This document shows, piece by piece, positions 9,459 through 18,021 of a stretch of DNA of 64,000 nt (positions within the stretch are counted from its first letter, which is position 1; every line of letters starts with the position of its first letter). A model generated the notes under the pieces. That model ran no database searches. It had not been told where the DNA came from and saw only the letters and a list, made by a program, of their open reading frames with translations. This DNA is from G963422445 sp963422445 (GTDB lineage: Bacteria > Pseudomonadota > Alphaproteobacteria > Thalassobaculales > Thalassobaculaceae). Made by a program: the position numbers and the translations under genes. The stretch covers positions 4,154,001-4,218,000 of the forward strand of contig OY729512.2 in assembly GCA_963422445.2 (NCBI GenBank), in the 5' to 3' direction.

Positions 9459-9620
9459 TTGAACAAGGCCAGGATAAATAGCGGCACGGAAGAAAGATCT
9501 TGGAAAAACACTTTCGACGGTCTGTTCCAGCAGGTATTTTGGGAAGAAAGCGCCACGCGGTTCTTCGACATATCCGAGCGAAGGCGACTGTTTTCAATCG
9601 ATGACCTGTACACCCGATAA
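9459..9620 (+). CDS. Possible small protein overlapping the end of ardC (unrecognised)
   Basis: A TTG at 9459 overlapping the ardC stop could open a 53-residue frame ending with TAA at 9618-9620. The predicted peptide is acidic and aromatic (KNTFDGLFQQVFWEESATR, then FFDISERRRLFSIDDLYTR), with residue use typical of real protein rather than random translation. It could be the 3' remnant of a second gene in the ardC operon or a coupled small gene. I do not recognise a family. Confidence 0.3.
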   Translation: MNKARINSGTEERSWKNTFDGLFQQVFWEESATRFFDISERRRLFSIDDLYTR

Positions 9621-9771
9621 CTCGAAATCCGAGCATGCCGTCAAGACTCACCATCTCTGGATGCGATTTGCAACTTGTCTTGATGCGCCAGGATCGGCAG
9701 CCGGATTCGGCATTTGCCCGCCATGCGATCCGTTCAGATCAGTACACAGCATCTCGTGCGGCGCATTCCGG

Positions 9772-9982
9772 CGTGAGCCCTGCACGCGCAGAGCCGTTGC
9801 TGGAAGGCGAACTGGTGTCCTCTTACGAGAAGCGTGAGCTCTGCACGCGCAGGGCCGTTGCTGGAAGGCGAACTGGTGTCCTCTTACGAGAAGCGTGAGC
9901 TCTGCACGCGCAGGGCCGTCGTCATCGAGACCAGCGGTATACACCTCGTCGTGACGTGAGCCCTGCACGCGCAGGACTCACG
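9772..9982 (+). CRISPR. Four-repeat orphan CRISPR remnant, type I-E-like spacing
   Basis: Repeats start at 9772, 9833, 9894 and 9955, exactly 61 bp apart, the period of type I-E arrays (28-29 bp repeat plus 32-33 bp spacer). The shared core is CGTGAGCYCTGCACGCGCAG followed by RGCCGT; it contains the short palindrome CTGC-ACGC-GCAG and begins GTG like I-E repeats. The fourth repeat diverges in its 3' half (GGACTCACG), as terminal repeats usually do, so the leader would be on the low-coordinate side. Spacers 1 and 2 are identical (TGCTGGAAGGCGAACTGGTG...); spacer 3 is different. No cas gene is present in the window. The strict common block I can see is only 26 bp. Confidence 0.7.
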
Positions 9983-10121
9983 TCACGAAACTTCTGCATT
10001 GACACTTTGCAACCTCGTGCATAGCGTCGTCGGAAGCTCCCGCAGACGCAGATCCGATGCAGCGTTAGGGAGCTTTATGTTGCAGCGGAATGCGTCGGAA
10101 TCGTTGACACCTGGATTTTGA

Positions 10122-10943
10122 ATGATGCCCGGTCTCCCATCCAGTCGGCGGACCCTCTTGCCATTGGCAGGAGTTCTTGCAAGCGTTCTGGCATTCAATT
10201 GTGTGACGGGCACCCCCGTCATAGCCTCCGACGATACCCACGATCCGCTCGAACCGGTCAACCGTCTGATTTTCCATGCGAATGACGCGATCGACCAGTA
10301 CATGTTCAGACCTGTCGCCCTCGCCTACCGGACAGTGGTTCCGATGCCGGCACGCAACGCCGTCAGTAATCTGCTGTACTGGCTCAAATCCCCGGTTTCG
10401 ATTGCCAGTAACTTCCTTCAAGGCAACATAGAAGATGGGCTGTCGACCACAGCCTGGTATGTGGTTAACGTCGTGACGTTGGGAACCTATGACGTCGCAA
10501 GCGAGATTGGATTACGTCATTACCCGCAGGACATCGGATTGACCCTGCGAGAATACGGCGTCGGGGGTGGTCCCTACCTGGTGCTACCCTTCCTTGGGCC
10601 ATCCAATCTTCGGGACAGCATCGGCAACGTTGCCGACAGAGCCATTGATCCGATCGGCTACTTGGGCTACTCTAACTTTCGGGAACCCTACTCGATCGGG
10701 CGCAGCGTCCTGCAAGGAATAGAGAGCAGGGTCGAAAATTTCGATCAGATCGATTCGCTTCGAGCCGATTCAGTCGATTACTACGCGGCGGTCAGGGCGA
10801 TCTATCAGCAATACCGGGATCCCGCAGGGGAAGACGAGGATGACCCGTTTCATGATCCCGAATTCAACATCATGGAGGATCCCGACGGTGTCATACCCGG
10901 TCCCGAGACAAAGGACATATCATCCGGTCAGCAGAGACAATGA
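10122..10943 (+). CDS. mlaA: MlaA/VacJ-family outer-membrane lipid asymmetry protein
   Basis: A 273-residue protein with the MlaA core: DPLEPVNRLIFHANDAIDQY, then YWLKSPVSIASNFLQGN, and the later GVGGGPYLVLPFLGPSNLRD. MlaA sits in the outer membrane and removes mislocalised phospholipid from the outer leaflet, passing it to periplasmic MlaC. The N-terminus is a hydrophobic signal (residues about 12-35). A cysteine in LAFNC lies where a lipobox would be, but the consensus is imperfect, so lipidation is uncertain. It is followed directly by an mlaC-like gene, which supports the assignment. The CRISPR remnant ends about 140 bp upstream. Confidence 0.9.
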   Translation: MMPGLPSSRRTLLPLAGVLASVLAFNCVTGTPVIASDDTHDPLEPVNRLIFHANDAIDQYMFRPVALAYRTVVPMPARNAVSNLLYWLKSPVSIASNFLQGNIEDGLSTTAWYVVNVVTLGTYDVASEIGLRHYPQDIGLTLREYGVGGGPYLVLPFLGPSNLRDSIGNVADRAIDPIGYLGYSNFREPYSIGRSVLQGIESRVENFDQIDSLRADSVDYYAAVRAIYQQYRDPAGEDEDDPFHDPEFNIMEDPDGVIPGPETKDISSGQQRQ

Positions 10944-10968
10944 CGAATTCGGGCTGCCTGCCATCAGT

Positions 10969-11580
10969 TTGCGGTGTCTTGTCCTTGCCGTTATCTTTTG
11001 CATTGCCAGTGGCGCGGCGATTGCCGACAAAGCGAAACGCGCCGAGCATTTCATTGCCACACTGAGCGATCAGGCGCTGACGCTGGGCGGGGACGAGGCA
11101 CTTTCAGAAACGGAACGCCTGCAACGATACGATCATATTCTCCAAGAGAATCTCGACATGGAATGGATCGGGCGCTTCGTGCTGGGACGATACCTACGCC
11201 GGACAACTCCCGAACAGAGAGAGCACTATACCACCTTGTTCCGCCAGACTATTCTCCACACCCTATACAAGCACTTCGTGGCCCATTCCGCTTTTGAACT
11301 CAAGATCGACGGAAGTCGGATCGGAAAGAAAAACAAATATGTCTTCGTCACATCCCGGTTGCATCTCGGTAACCAACTGCGTGACGATGTTAAGCTCGTC
11401 TGGCGCCTGCTGTCGCGGGACGACTCGTTCAAGGTCGTCGATATTTCGATCGAAGGTGTCAGCCTTGCAATCACTCGGCGCAAGGAGTATAGCGCACTAA
11501 TCCAGAATAATAATGGGCAGGTCACTGCGCTCCTTGACACGATGCAGCAAACCCTGGAGCGCCTGCAGGAGCCGAAGTGA
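10969..11580 (+). CDS. mlaC: MlaC-family periplasmic phospholipid-binding protein
   Basis: This protein would shuttle phospholipid between outer-membrane MlaA and the inner-membrane MlaFEDB transporter. The body (DKAKRAEHFIATLSDQAL, FVLGRYLRRTTPEQREHY, LYKHFVAHSAF) matches MlaC/Ttg2D helices and strands. The frame is open from an ATG at 10840 inside mlaA, but that N-terminus is not a signal peptide. A TTG at 10969 gives MRCLVLAVIFCIASGAAIA, an ideal Sec signal ending AIA just before DKAK, so I prefer it; the RBS is weak. Starting 26 bp after the mlaA stop suggests one transcript. mlaFED is not in view. Confidence 0.8.
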   Translation: MRCLVLAVIFCIASGAAIADKAKRAEHFIATLSDQALTLGGDEALSETERLQRYDHILQENLDMEWIGRFVLGRYLRRTTPEQREHYTTLFRQTILHTLYKHFVAHSAFELKIDGSRIGKKNKYVFVTSRLHLGNQLRDDVKLVWRLLSRDDSFKVVDISIEGVSLAITRRKEYSALIQNNNGQVTALLDTMQQTLERLQEPK

Positions 11581-11787
11581 CCCCGAACTTCCGAAAAGCC
11601 CGGACCCGCAGCTTATGTCCGAGACACAAGCCCGGCATTCTCCAAAACCCGCGTATCAACTTGCCAGCAGCCCAAACGGTCGAGGCTGTAGCATTCGGTT
11701 CCTGGTCGGTTCGGCCGGGATCGCAGAATGCGGCTGATCCGGTAACGAAACACCATAGCGACAGGGCCCGCGCCAAAGCAGAACGTT

Positions 11788-12414
11788 TCAACTGCAGAAC
11801 GGCCGGACCTGATACCATGAATCGCAGCGGAACTGCGATGCGCATCGTGCCAACTGCGCCTTGTAGGTTCCAGCGGTTTCGACGACACGGCTAACGGTTC
11901 TGAGGAGTTTCGGCTTCTTCTTCCACGTTCCTCGCCGGTAACCGCCACGCCCCTCGTGATAGGCAAGGTAAAGCCGTCGGGCATCGGTCTTCGGGATCTT
12001 GAGATGTTTCCACGTCTTGTGATTGTACCAGCCAATGAAATCGAGCGCGTCTTCCATGTCGGAACGGCTGCGAAACAAGCTTCCGCGCTCGGCCTCATAT
12101 TCTGACCAGACCGGATCCTGGGCCTGGGCAAAACCCTTGGCTGACGAAGGACGTCCCAATGGAATGAACAGGAACCACTTTCTTGGCGGTCGGGCATCAC
12201 TCCGATAACTCGATTCATGCCGCACGAAGGCCATCTGAATGTGTATAGGCGTGCCCCAGGTTGACTCCGAAGCCCGCGCATAATCATACCAAGCTGGATT
12301 CTGCTCCAGCACCGAACAGATATTTCCCTGATCAGTCGGCGGCGCGGATGCGCAACTGAAAACCAGAAGGCTCATGGCGATCAGGACGCCGACCCGTGAC
12401 AACAGACGATTCAT
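11788..12414 (-). CDS. Lipoprotein with transglycosylase (SLT-like) domain
   Basis: A 208-residue putative lytic transglycosylase lipoprotein that would cleave peptidoglycan between MurNAc and GlcNAc. From the ATG at 12414 there is a short signal with lipobox LVFSC (Cys21). The SLT-type catalytic glutamate is likely E67 in FVRHESSYRSDA, followed by GFAQAQDPVWSEYE and the tyrosine-rich RRLYLAYHEGRGGY. The frame extends 32 codons upstream, but the internal start gives a perfect lipoprotein signal. It is convergent with the mlaC-like gene. Confidence 0.75.
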   Translation of the reverse strand: MNRLLSRVGVLIAMSLLVFSCASAPPTDQGNICSVLEQNPAWYDYARASESTWGTPIHIQMAFVRHESSYRSDARPPRKWFLFIPLGRPSSAKGFAQAQDPVWSEYEAERGSLFRSRSDMEDALDFIGWYNHKTWKHLKIPKTDARRLYLAYHEGRGGYRRGTWKKKPKLLRTVSRVVETAGTYKAQLARCASQFRCDSWYQVRPFCS

Positions 12415-12738
12415 TACCAGCATCCTGTTTCCCGAACCGGATATGGATCGGGCGAAATGTTCGCAGAAAATATCCGCCCGGCAACGACACTCGGCCCTGT
12501 TCGATGCCACTACCTGAACACAACCGACACGGCATGACCTGACCGTTTCCCGGAATTCGCCCTCGATCCACCCGCAGTTTGCTGCAACCCTGCCTGTCCG
12601 GCAAGTCCCGGCCGTTCCGGCTTTCGGTAAATTCGGGCTTCATATGACAATACCCGAATTGGAATTGACCTGAACTTCAACGCCAGACGGTACCGTGGCC
12701 AATGGATCCGCTCCCGTACCGGCCTTCGCCGAGCAGCC
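12415..12738 (-). other. Intergenic stretch between the transglycosylase and ettA genes
   Basis: About 320 bp lying upstream of the lipoprotein gene and downstream of ettA. I see no credible gene, RNA or strong hairpin-plus-T terminator. Confidence 0.35.
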
Positions 12739-14421
12739 TCAGGCGCGAGCGAGTGGTTTGTAGCGGATCCGGCGCGGCCGACCCGCCGTGGCCCCAAGGC
12801 GCCGGCGGCGGTCGGCCTCATAGGCCTGATAGTTGCCTTCGAACCATTCGACATGGCTTTCGCCCTCGAATGCAAGAATGTGTGTCGCTATCCGGTCGAG
12901 GAACCAGCGGTCATGGCTAATAACGACGGCACAGCCGGCAAACTCCAGCAAGGCCTCTTCCAGCGCCCGTAACGTATCGACATCGAGATCGTTGGTCGGT
13001 TCGTCGAGCAGCAGCAGATTCGCCCCGGTCTTCAACATCTTCGCCAGATGGACCCGATTGCGTTCGCCGCCCGACAACTGGCCGACCTTCTTCTGTTGAT
13101 CGGCGCCCCGGAAATTGAACATTCCACAATAGGCCCGGCTCTGGACCTTGCGACGACCCAGCTCGATTTCGTCATGACCGCCAGAGATCTCCTCCCACAC
13201 GGTCGCCATTGGCGACAATGCGTCACGCGACTGGTCGACATAGCCGAGGTTGACGGTTTTACCGATACGGACAGCCCCGTCATCCGGGGCCTCCTCACCG
13301 ATTATCATGCTGAACAGGGTCGTCTTGCCGGCACCGTTCGGGCCGATGATTCCGACAATCCCGCCCGGCGGAATACAAAACGACAGATCGTCAATCAGCA
13401 ACCGGTGACCGAAGGCCTTGCTCAAATGTTCCACCTCGATGACCATGTCCCCGAGGCGTGGTCCTGCCGGAATCGTGATTTGTGCCGTTTGTTGCTGCTT
13501 TTCGTGACTCTGTGCCAAAAGATCTTCATATGCGCCAAGCCTTGCCTTGCTTTTGGCCTGCCGAGCTCGTGGCGAGGACCTCACCCATTCGAGTTCACGC
13601 GCCAGAACCCGCATGCGCGCTACTTCCTGCCGCCCTTCCTGTTCCAGACGAATCTGTTTCTGTTCGAGCCAGCCGGAATAGTTGCCCTCAAAGGGAATTC
13701 CCTGCCCGCGATCAAGTTCGAGAATCCAGCCGGCAACTTCGTCAAGGAAATAGCGGTCATGCGTGACAGTCACGACGGTACCGGGAAATTCCTCGAGAAA
13801 CCGCTGCAGCCAGGCAACGGACTCGGCATCGAGATGATTCGTCGGCTCATCAAGCAGCAACATGTCGGGCGCTGCCAGCAGTAACCGGCATAGTGCGACT
13901 CGGCGCCGTTCCCCGCCTGACAAGGTGTCGACATCGGTTTCGCCCGAAGGCAAGCGCAGCGCATCCATCGCGATTTCGACCGTACGATCGAGATCCCAAG
14001 CGTTGGCCGCGTCGATACGCTCCTGCAGATCCGCCTGCTCGGCGAGCAGGTCGTTCATCTGGTCATCGGTCAGTTCTTCGGCAAATCGCGCGCTCACCTC
14101 GTTGAACCGTTGCAGCAACGCCGTGGAGTCCCGGACGCCGTCAAGAACGGCATCATGGACTGTCATGCCGGCTTCAAGCTCCGGTTCCTGTGGCAGATAC
14201 CCCACCTTCACCCCGTCCGCCGGCCACGCTTCACCGGCAAACTCGGTCTCGATCCCTGCCATGATACGAAGCAGGGTCGACTTGCCTGCGCCATTGGGGC
14301 CAAGAACACCGATCTTGGCCCCGGGAAAGAACGAAAGATTGATATTCTTCAGAACTTCACGGCCGCCGGGGAAGGTTTTCGAAAGACCACGCATAACATA
14401 AACATATTGGTATGAGGCCAT
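12739..14421 (-). CDS. ettA: EttA, energy-dependent translational throttle (ABC-F ATPase)
   Basis: A 560-residue ABC-F protein with two nucleotide-binding domains and no membrane segment. It binds the ribosomal E site and gates elongation according to the ATP/ADP ratio. Walker A motifs are GPNGAGKST (residues 41-49) and a second GPNGAGKTT. Both signatures are present (LSGGERRRVALCRL and LSGGERNRVHLAKM), each followed by LLLDEPTN. The N-terminus (YVYVMRGLSKTFPGGREVLK) and length are those of EttA rather than Uup or YheS. It is divergent from the MDR oxidoreductase at 14576. Confidence 0.95.
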   Translation of the reverse strand: MASYQYVYVMRGLSKTFPGGREVLKNINLSFFPGAKIGVLGPNGAGKSTLLRIMAGIETEFAGEAWPADGVKVGYLPQEPELEAGMTVHDAVLDGVRDSTALLQRFNEVSARFAEELTDDQMNDLLAEQADLQERIDAANAWDLDRTVEIAMDALRLPSGETDVDTLSGGERRRVALCRLLLAAPDMLLLDEPTNHLDAESVAWLQRFLEEFPGTVVTVTHDRYFLDEVAGWILELDRGQGIPFEGNYSGWLEQKQIRLEQEGRQEVARMRVLARELEWVRSSPRARQAKSKARLGAYEDLLAQSHEKQQQTAQITIPAGPRLGDMVIEVEHLSKAFGHRLLIDDLSFCIPPGGIVGIIGPNGAGKTTLFSMIIGEEAPDDGAVRIGKTVNLGYVDQSRDALSPMATVWEEISGGHDEIELGRRKVQSRAYCGMFNFRGADQQKKVGQLSGGERNRVHLAKMLKTGANLLLLDEPTNDLDVDTLRALEEALLEFAGCAVVISHDRWFLDRIATHILAFEGESHVEWFEGNYQAYEADRRRRLGATAGRPRRIRYKPLARA

Positions 14422-14575
14422 GAAATTGCTCCGATCATCAGACGCAGGGATCCGACGGGGGTTTTCTAACGAGCGTGTTCAAGCAAGGCAATGATGGTTG
14501 ACTCGGCCGACCAATCGGGAGGACTTGTCCAGAGTGTGCAACTCATACAGTTTACCGATGCCGAAAGGGAGCGTC

Positions 14576-15535
14576 ATGTCCGACGCGACAACCATGCATT
14601 GCATCACCGCCACACCCGGCCATAACCATGTCGTCGGTCTTGCGACCGCTGATCTGCGGCCGCCCTATTCCAATGAAGCTGTTGTCCGGGTGGCCACATA
14701 TTCAATGAATCGCGGTGAACTCGGTCGCGCCCGGCAGGCAACGCAGCCCGACATGCGGATCGGCTGGGACTTTGCAGGCGTCGTCGAAAATCCGGCTGCC
14801 GACGGATCCGGATCCCCCACCGGCACGCGCGTGGTCGGATTCTCGCCCCGCATGGAGGGATGGGCTGAACTAGTTTCAGTTCCGACCAATTATATCGCAC
14901 CGATCCCGGACGACGTGACCGATGCTCAGGCTGCGACGCTGCCGGTCGCCGGCCTGACTGCGCTTCATTCTGTTGACGCCGCAAGCGGTCTGGTGGGACG
15001 CCGGGCCCTGATCACCGGAGCCAGCGGCGGTGTCGGTCTGTTTGCGGCCCAACTGGCGGCAATTGCCGGCGCCGAGACATTTGCTCAGATTCGCCGAACC
15101 AATCAGGGACCGTTTCTCGATGGTCTCGGCACCTGCACAGCTCTCGTCAGTGTTGATGGAACCGAACTTGGCGAAGCCGGCCCCTATCGCCTGGTTGTGG
15201 ATGGCGTCAGCGGCGTGATCCTCGAGGCCGGAATCCGGGCCCTGGCACCCGGCGGCATCTGTGTCTGTTATGGCATCACCGCCGCACCGCGAATTTCGAT
15301 TGATGTCCGCCCTTTCATGTTTTCCGGCGAAGCCCGGATCATGGGATTTTATCTGTACTCACAGGCCGAAACCGACCCGCCAAAGGACAACCTGCCCCGG
15401 CTGTTGTCACTGGTTGCAGCCGGCCGTCTCGATTGCGGCATCGCCGTCGAGGCGTCGTGGTGTGAGTCCGGTGTCATCGCCCAACGCCTGCTTGACCGGG
15501 ACTTCAATGGCAAGGCCGTCCTTCACGTCGATTGA
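14576..15535 (+). CDS. MDR-superfamily NAD(P)H-dependent oxidoreductase (quinone-reductase/alcohol-dehydrogenase-like)
   Basis: A 319-residue medium-chain dehydrogenase/reductase. The N-terminal GroES-like domain contains MRIGWDFAGVVENP; the Rossmann half contains ALITGASGGVGLFAAQLAA, the cofactor-binding loop. No structural or catalytic zinc cysteines are evident, pointing to the zinc-independent quinone-oxidoreductase/enoyl-reductase branch. The ATG at 14576 has AAGGGAGCGTC directly upstream, a much better start than the one at 14498. It is followed by a PhyH-type dioxygenase 92 bp later on the same strand. The substrate is unknown. Confidence 0.8.
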   Translation: MSDATTMHCITATPGHNHVVGLATADLRPPYSNEAVVRVATYSMNRGELGRARQATQPDMRIGWDFAGVVENPAADGSGSPTGTRVVGFSPRMEGWAELVSVPTNYIAPIPDDVTDAQAATLPVAGLTALHSVDAASGLVGRRALITGASGGVGLFAAQLAAIAGAETFAQIRRTNQGPFLDGLGTCTALVSVDGTELGEAGPYRLVVDGVSGVILEAGIRALAPGGICVCYGITAAPRISIDVRPFMFSGEARIMGFYLYSQAETDPPKDNLPRLLSLVAAGRLDCGIAVEASWCESGVIAQRLLDRDFNGKAVLHVD

Positions 15536-15627
15536 CTCGCGCTGGCGCAAAGGCATTGACAGGCTGGCGACCTCGGGGTTTCCTGCAAGACCATGATCGA
15601 TTATTGCTGTCCCACGGAGGCGTTGCC

Positions 15628-16431
15628 ATGCAGTTCAGCGACGAGCAGCTTCGGCAATTTCACGAAGAGGGTTATCTCTTCATACCAGGCATGTTCACGA
15701 CCGAGGAAGTCGGGGTCTTGAACGATGCGGCCAGGCGGATCTACACGCTCGAACGCGAAGAGGTCTGGCGCGAAAGCTCCGGCGTTGCCAGAACCGCGTT
15801 CGCCGCTCATACCTATGACGAGGCCCATCGGCGGCTCGGCCGCCACCCGCGTCTGATCCGGACCGTCGAGCAGATCATCGGCGAACGGCTTTACATGCAT
15901 CAGTACAAGATCAATGCCAAGGCGCCATTCGATGGCGAGATCTGGCAATGGCATCAGGATTTCGGAGTCTGGCAGCGTGACGATGGCATGCCGGAACCGC
16001 GCGCCATGAACATCGCGGTATTCCTTGATAATGTCACCGCGGCAAACGGCCCTTTGCTCTTCCTGCCGAAAAGTCACCGATCAGGCGTGATCGAGGCAGG
16101 CCACGATACCGAAACGACCAGCTATCCGCTCTGGACCCTCGACCGCGACACCGTCACGAAACTTGCTGAAGAGGGTGGCTGCGTCGCGCCGACGGGCCCT
16201 GCGGGTAGTGTCCTGATGTTCTCGTCCCTGCTGGCCCACGCAAGCCCGCCGAACATCAGCCCGTTGCCGCGGACGATCGTCTATCTTTCATTGTGCCAGG
16301 TCGACAACCACATCACGCGCTTCAAAAGGCCTGAATGGGTAGCCCATCGCGACTTCACGCCAATCGACCCCCTCGCCGACGATTGCCTTGAAGCGCTTGC
16401 GGATCCGGGCGCCGTCGAAGCCGCCAGATAA
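15628..16431 (+). CDS. Phytanoyl-CoA dioxygenase (PhyH) family protein
   Basis: A 267-residue Fe(II)/2-oxoglutarate oxygenase. The facial-triad residues H109 and D111 are visible in IWQWHQDFGVW, and the distal histidine lies in SSLLAHASPPN. PhyH bacterial relatives hydroxylate diverse small molecules (ectoine hydroxylase is one). Start ATG at 15628, RBS GGAGG ten bases upstream. The stop TAA at 16429-16431 is in the same frame as the damaged dehydrogenase that follows, so the two would have been co-transcribed. Confidence 0.85.
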   Translation: MQFSDEQLRQFHEEGYLFIPGMFTTEEVGVLNDAARRIYTLEREEVWRESSGVARTAFAAHTYDEAHRRLGRHPRLIRTVEQIIGERLYMHQYKINAKAPFDGEIWQWHQDFGVWQRDDGMPEPRAMNIAVFLDNVTAANGPLLFLPKSHRSGVIEAGHDTETTSYPLWTLDRDTVTKLAEEGGCVAPTGPAGSVLMFSSLLAHASPPNISPLPRTIVYLSLCQVDNHITRFKRPEWVAHRDFTPIDPLADDCLEALADPGAVEAAR

Positions 16432-16446
16432 TCAAGACAGTCATCG

Positions 16447-17717
16447 ATACTCCTGCACGGCGAACTTCTGGCAAGAGCGGCAAAAGGTTCGTCGATCCGG
16501 ATCTGTCTGATCGGCGCCGGCAAGTTTGGCCCCATGTTCCTCGCTCAGGTGCCAACGACGCCGGGGCTCGAGGTCGGTTGGACCGCGGAGCGGATTGCCG
16601 CCACCCGGTTTACAAACGATGCCCTGGCAGCGATCCCAAGAGATGATGTCGATGTCGTGATTGAGGCAACCGGCGACCCGTTGGCCGGCATTGCGCATGC
16701 CCGTGCCAGTTGCGATGCCGGGAAGCATGTCGTTATGGTCAATATCGAGGCCGATGCTCTCGCCGGTCCGCTGATCGCCCAGGAGGCAAAGGCTGCGGGA
16801 ATTGTCTATTCAATGGCCTATGGTGACCAGCCGGCCTTGATCGCCGAACAGGTCGAGGGGGCTCGGGCCTGCGGCTTCGAGGTTGTGGCTGCCGGCAAGG
16901 GAACGAAGCACCTTCCGAAATATCATGCCTCCACTCCGGAGACGGTCTGGGACCATTACGGATTGACGGCAGACGAAGCCGCGCGAGCCGGCATGAATAG
17001 CAAGATGTTCAATTCATTCCTCGACGGTACCAAATCGGCTCTTGAAATGGCCGCCGTTGCCAATGCCTGCGACCTCACCCCGCCGTCCGACGGACTCGCA
17101 TTCCCGCCATGCAGCGTTGATGATCTGGCGCAGGTGCTGCGGCCACGGAACGACGGCGGACGGCTCGAGGTCAGCGGGCAGGTCGAGGTCGTATCCTCTC
17201 TCGAGCGTGACGGGAGTCCGGTATTCCGGGATTTGCGCTGGGGTGTGTATGTCGTTTTCGAGGCAACCGGCGACTATGCCGCGGCGTGCTTTCGTCAATA
17301 CGGCGTAAATACCGATTCCAGCGGCCGGTACGCAGCCATGCACAAGCCATTTCACCTGATCGGCTTGGAACTTAATATTTCGGTGTTGTCGGCTGGCCTG
17401 CTCGGCCGGGCGACCGGATCGACCCGGTCGTTTCGCGGTGACGTCGTTGCCACTGCCAAGCGCGATCTCCAGACCAGCGAGATCCTCGACGGTGAAGGCG
17501 GGGCAACGGTCTGGGGCAAGCTGATTCCGGCTGCCCGGTCCCTCGAGATATCGGGCCTCTCGATCGGTCCTGCACACGGCGCGAAGGTCCGACGCCCGAT
17601 CAGGACGGCCGAGCCGATCAGCTGGAACGATGTTGAAATTGACCTATCGGGGCCAGCTGTCGAAGCCGCCGTGAAATGGAAACCCGGTTTTCCGGGCTCA
17701 GCAGTGCCGCAGAATGA
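16447..17717 (+). pseudogene. SAF-domain/homoserine-dehydrogenase-like NAD(P) oxidoreductase with several lesions
   Basis: The protein reads like the family of NAD(P)-dependent oxidoreductases with a Rossmann domain (RICLIGAGKFGPMFLAQ) and a C-terminal SAF domain. Three defects are visible. (1) No ATG/GTG/TTG lies between the upstream TAA (16431) and the Rossmann motif; ATA at 16447 stands where a start is expected, and the first ATG (16534) would cut off the nucleotide-binding loop. (2) PGLEV runs straight into GWTAERIAAT, apparently missing the stretch after the second beta strand (about 17-20 residues, inferred from family layout). (3) Near 17668 the frame shifts: the other frame reads REMETRFSGLSSAAE then TGA at 17715-17717, a natural C-terminus. 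If translated as is, it would run on to 18027. Confidence 0.6.
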
Positions 17718-18021
17718 TCTGACGTCCGGACCCGAGCCCTGCCGCTGTCAGTTCCTTGTCTTTCGTCTTACGAGACCCATTGCCCACAGCCAGCACGGTC
17801 TGGGCCTCTCGATACAACAGGGTAGCCTTACAATATCACGGAAAGGCGCGGATCATTTCAAATCCAGCCAACTGGCAAGTCGCATGGCTCAACTCCATGC
17901 CTACCAGATGCCTCCGGCCCATCAACATGGTCTGAACCAAACCCGAAAACCTCTTCGGGGTCAGCGATCTGGGCGGTCGTCACGCGTTGCAGTCTGCCCG
18001 CTCGTTGCAGGACCAAGGGCG
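17718..18021 (+). other. Stretch without an identifiable gene before the IS5 copy
   Basis: About 300 bp between the dehydrogenase pseudogene and the IS5 element. An open frame crosses it but only as read-through of the frameshifted gene. No repeat or RNA signature is recognised. Confidence 0.35.

Larger units (their letters stand above)
7276..9478 (+). pseudogene. ardC: ArdC-type antirestriction protein, split by an IS630 insertion
   Basis: The reading frame runs 7276-7636 and resumes at 8817 after removal of the IS630 copy plus one TA. The join (codon from A7636 + GT at 8817-8818) restores an uninterrupted frame of about 341 residues ending at 9478. The N-terminal part (ITDEIIKSMEKGRPPWVMPW) is the DUF1738 ssDNA-binding domain. 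The C-terminal part has the zinc-metallopeptidase helix LSHESIHWTGH (HExxH at about residues 238-242) and a downstream TEEIVAEL glutamate, as in ArdC. ArdC proteins protect incoming plasmid DNA from restriction. The RBS GAGGAGGAATG precedes the start. The composition is AT-richer than the neighbours, suggesting transfer. It is certainly interrupted, but damaged only by the insertion as far as I can see. Confidence 0.88.

Noticed and set aside
9601..9968. Short ORFs running through the CRISPR-like repeats (for example 87 codons from 9635)
   Set aside because: Their sequence is simply translated repeat and spacer units; the 61-bp period is not a codon multiple repeat of a protein family.
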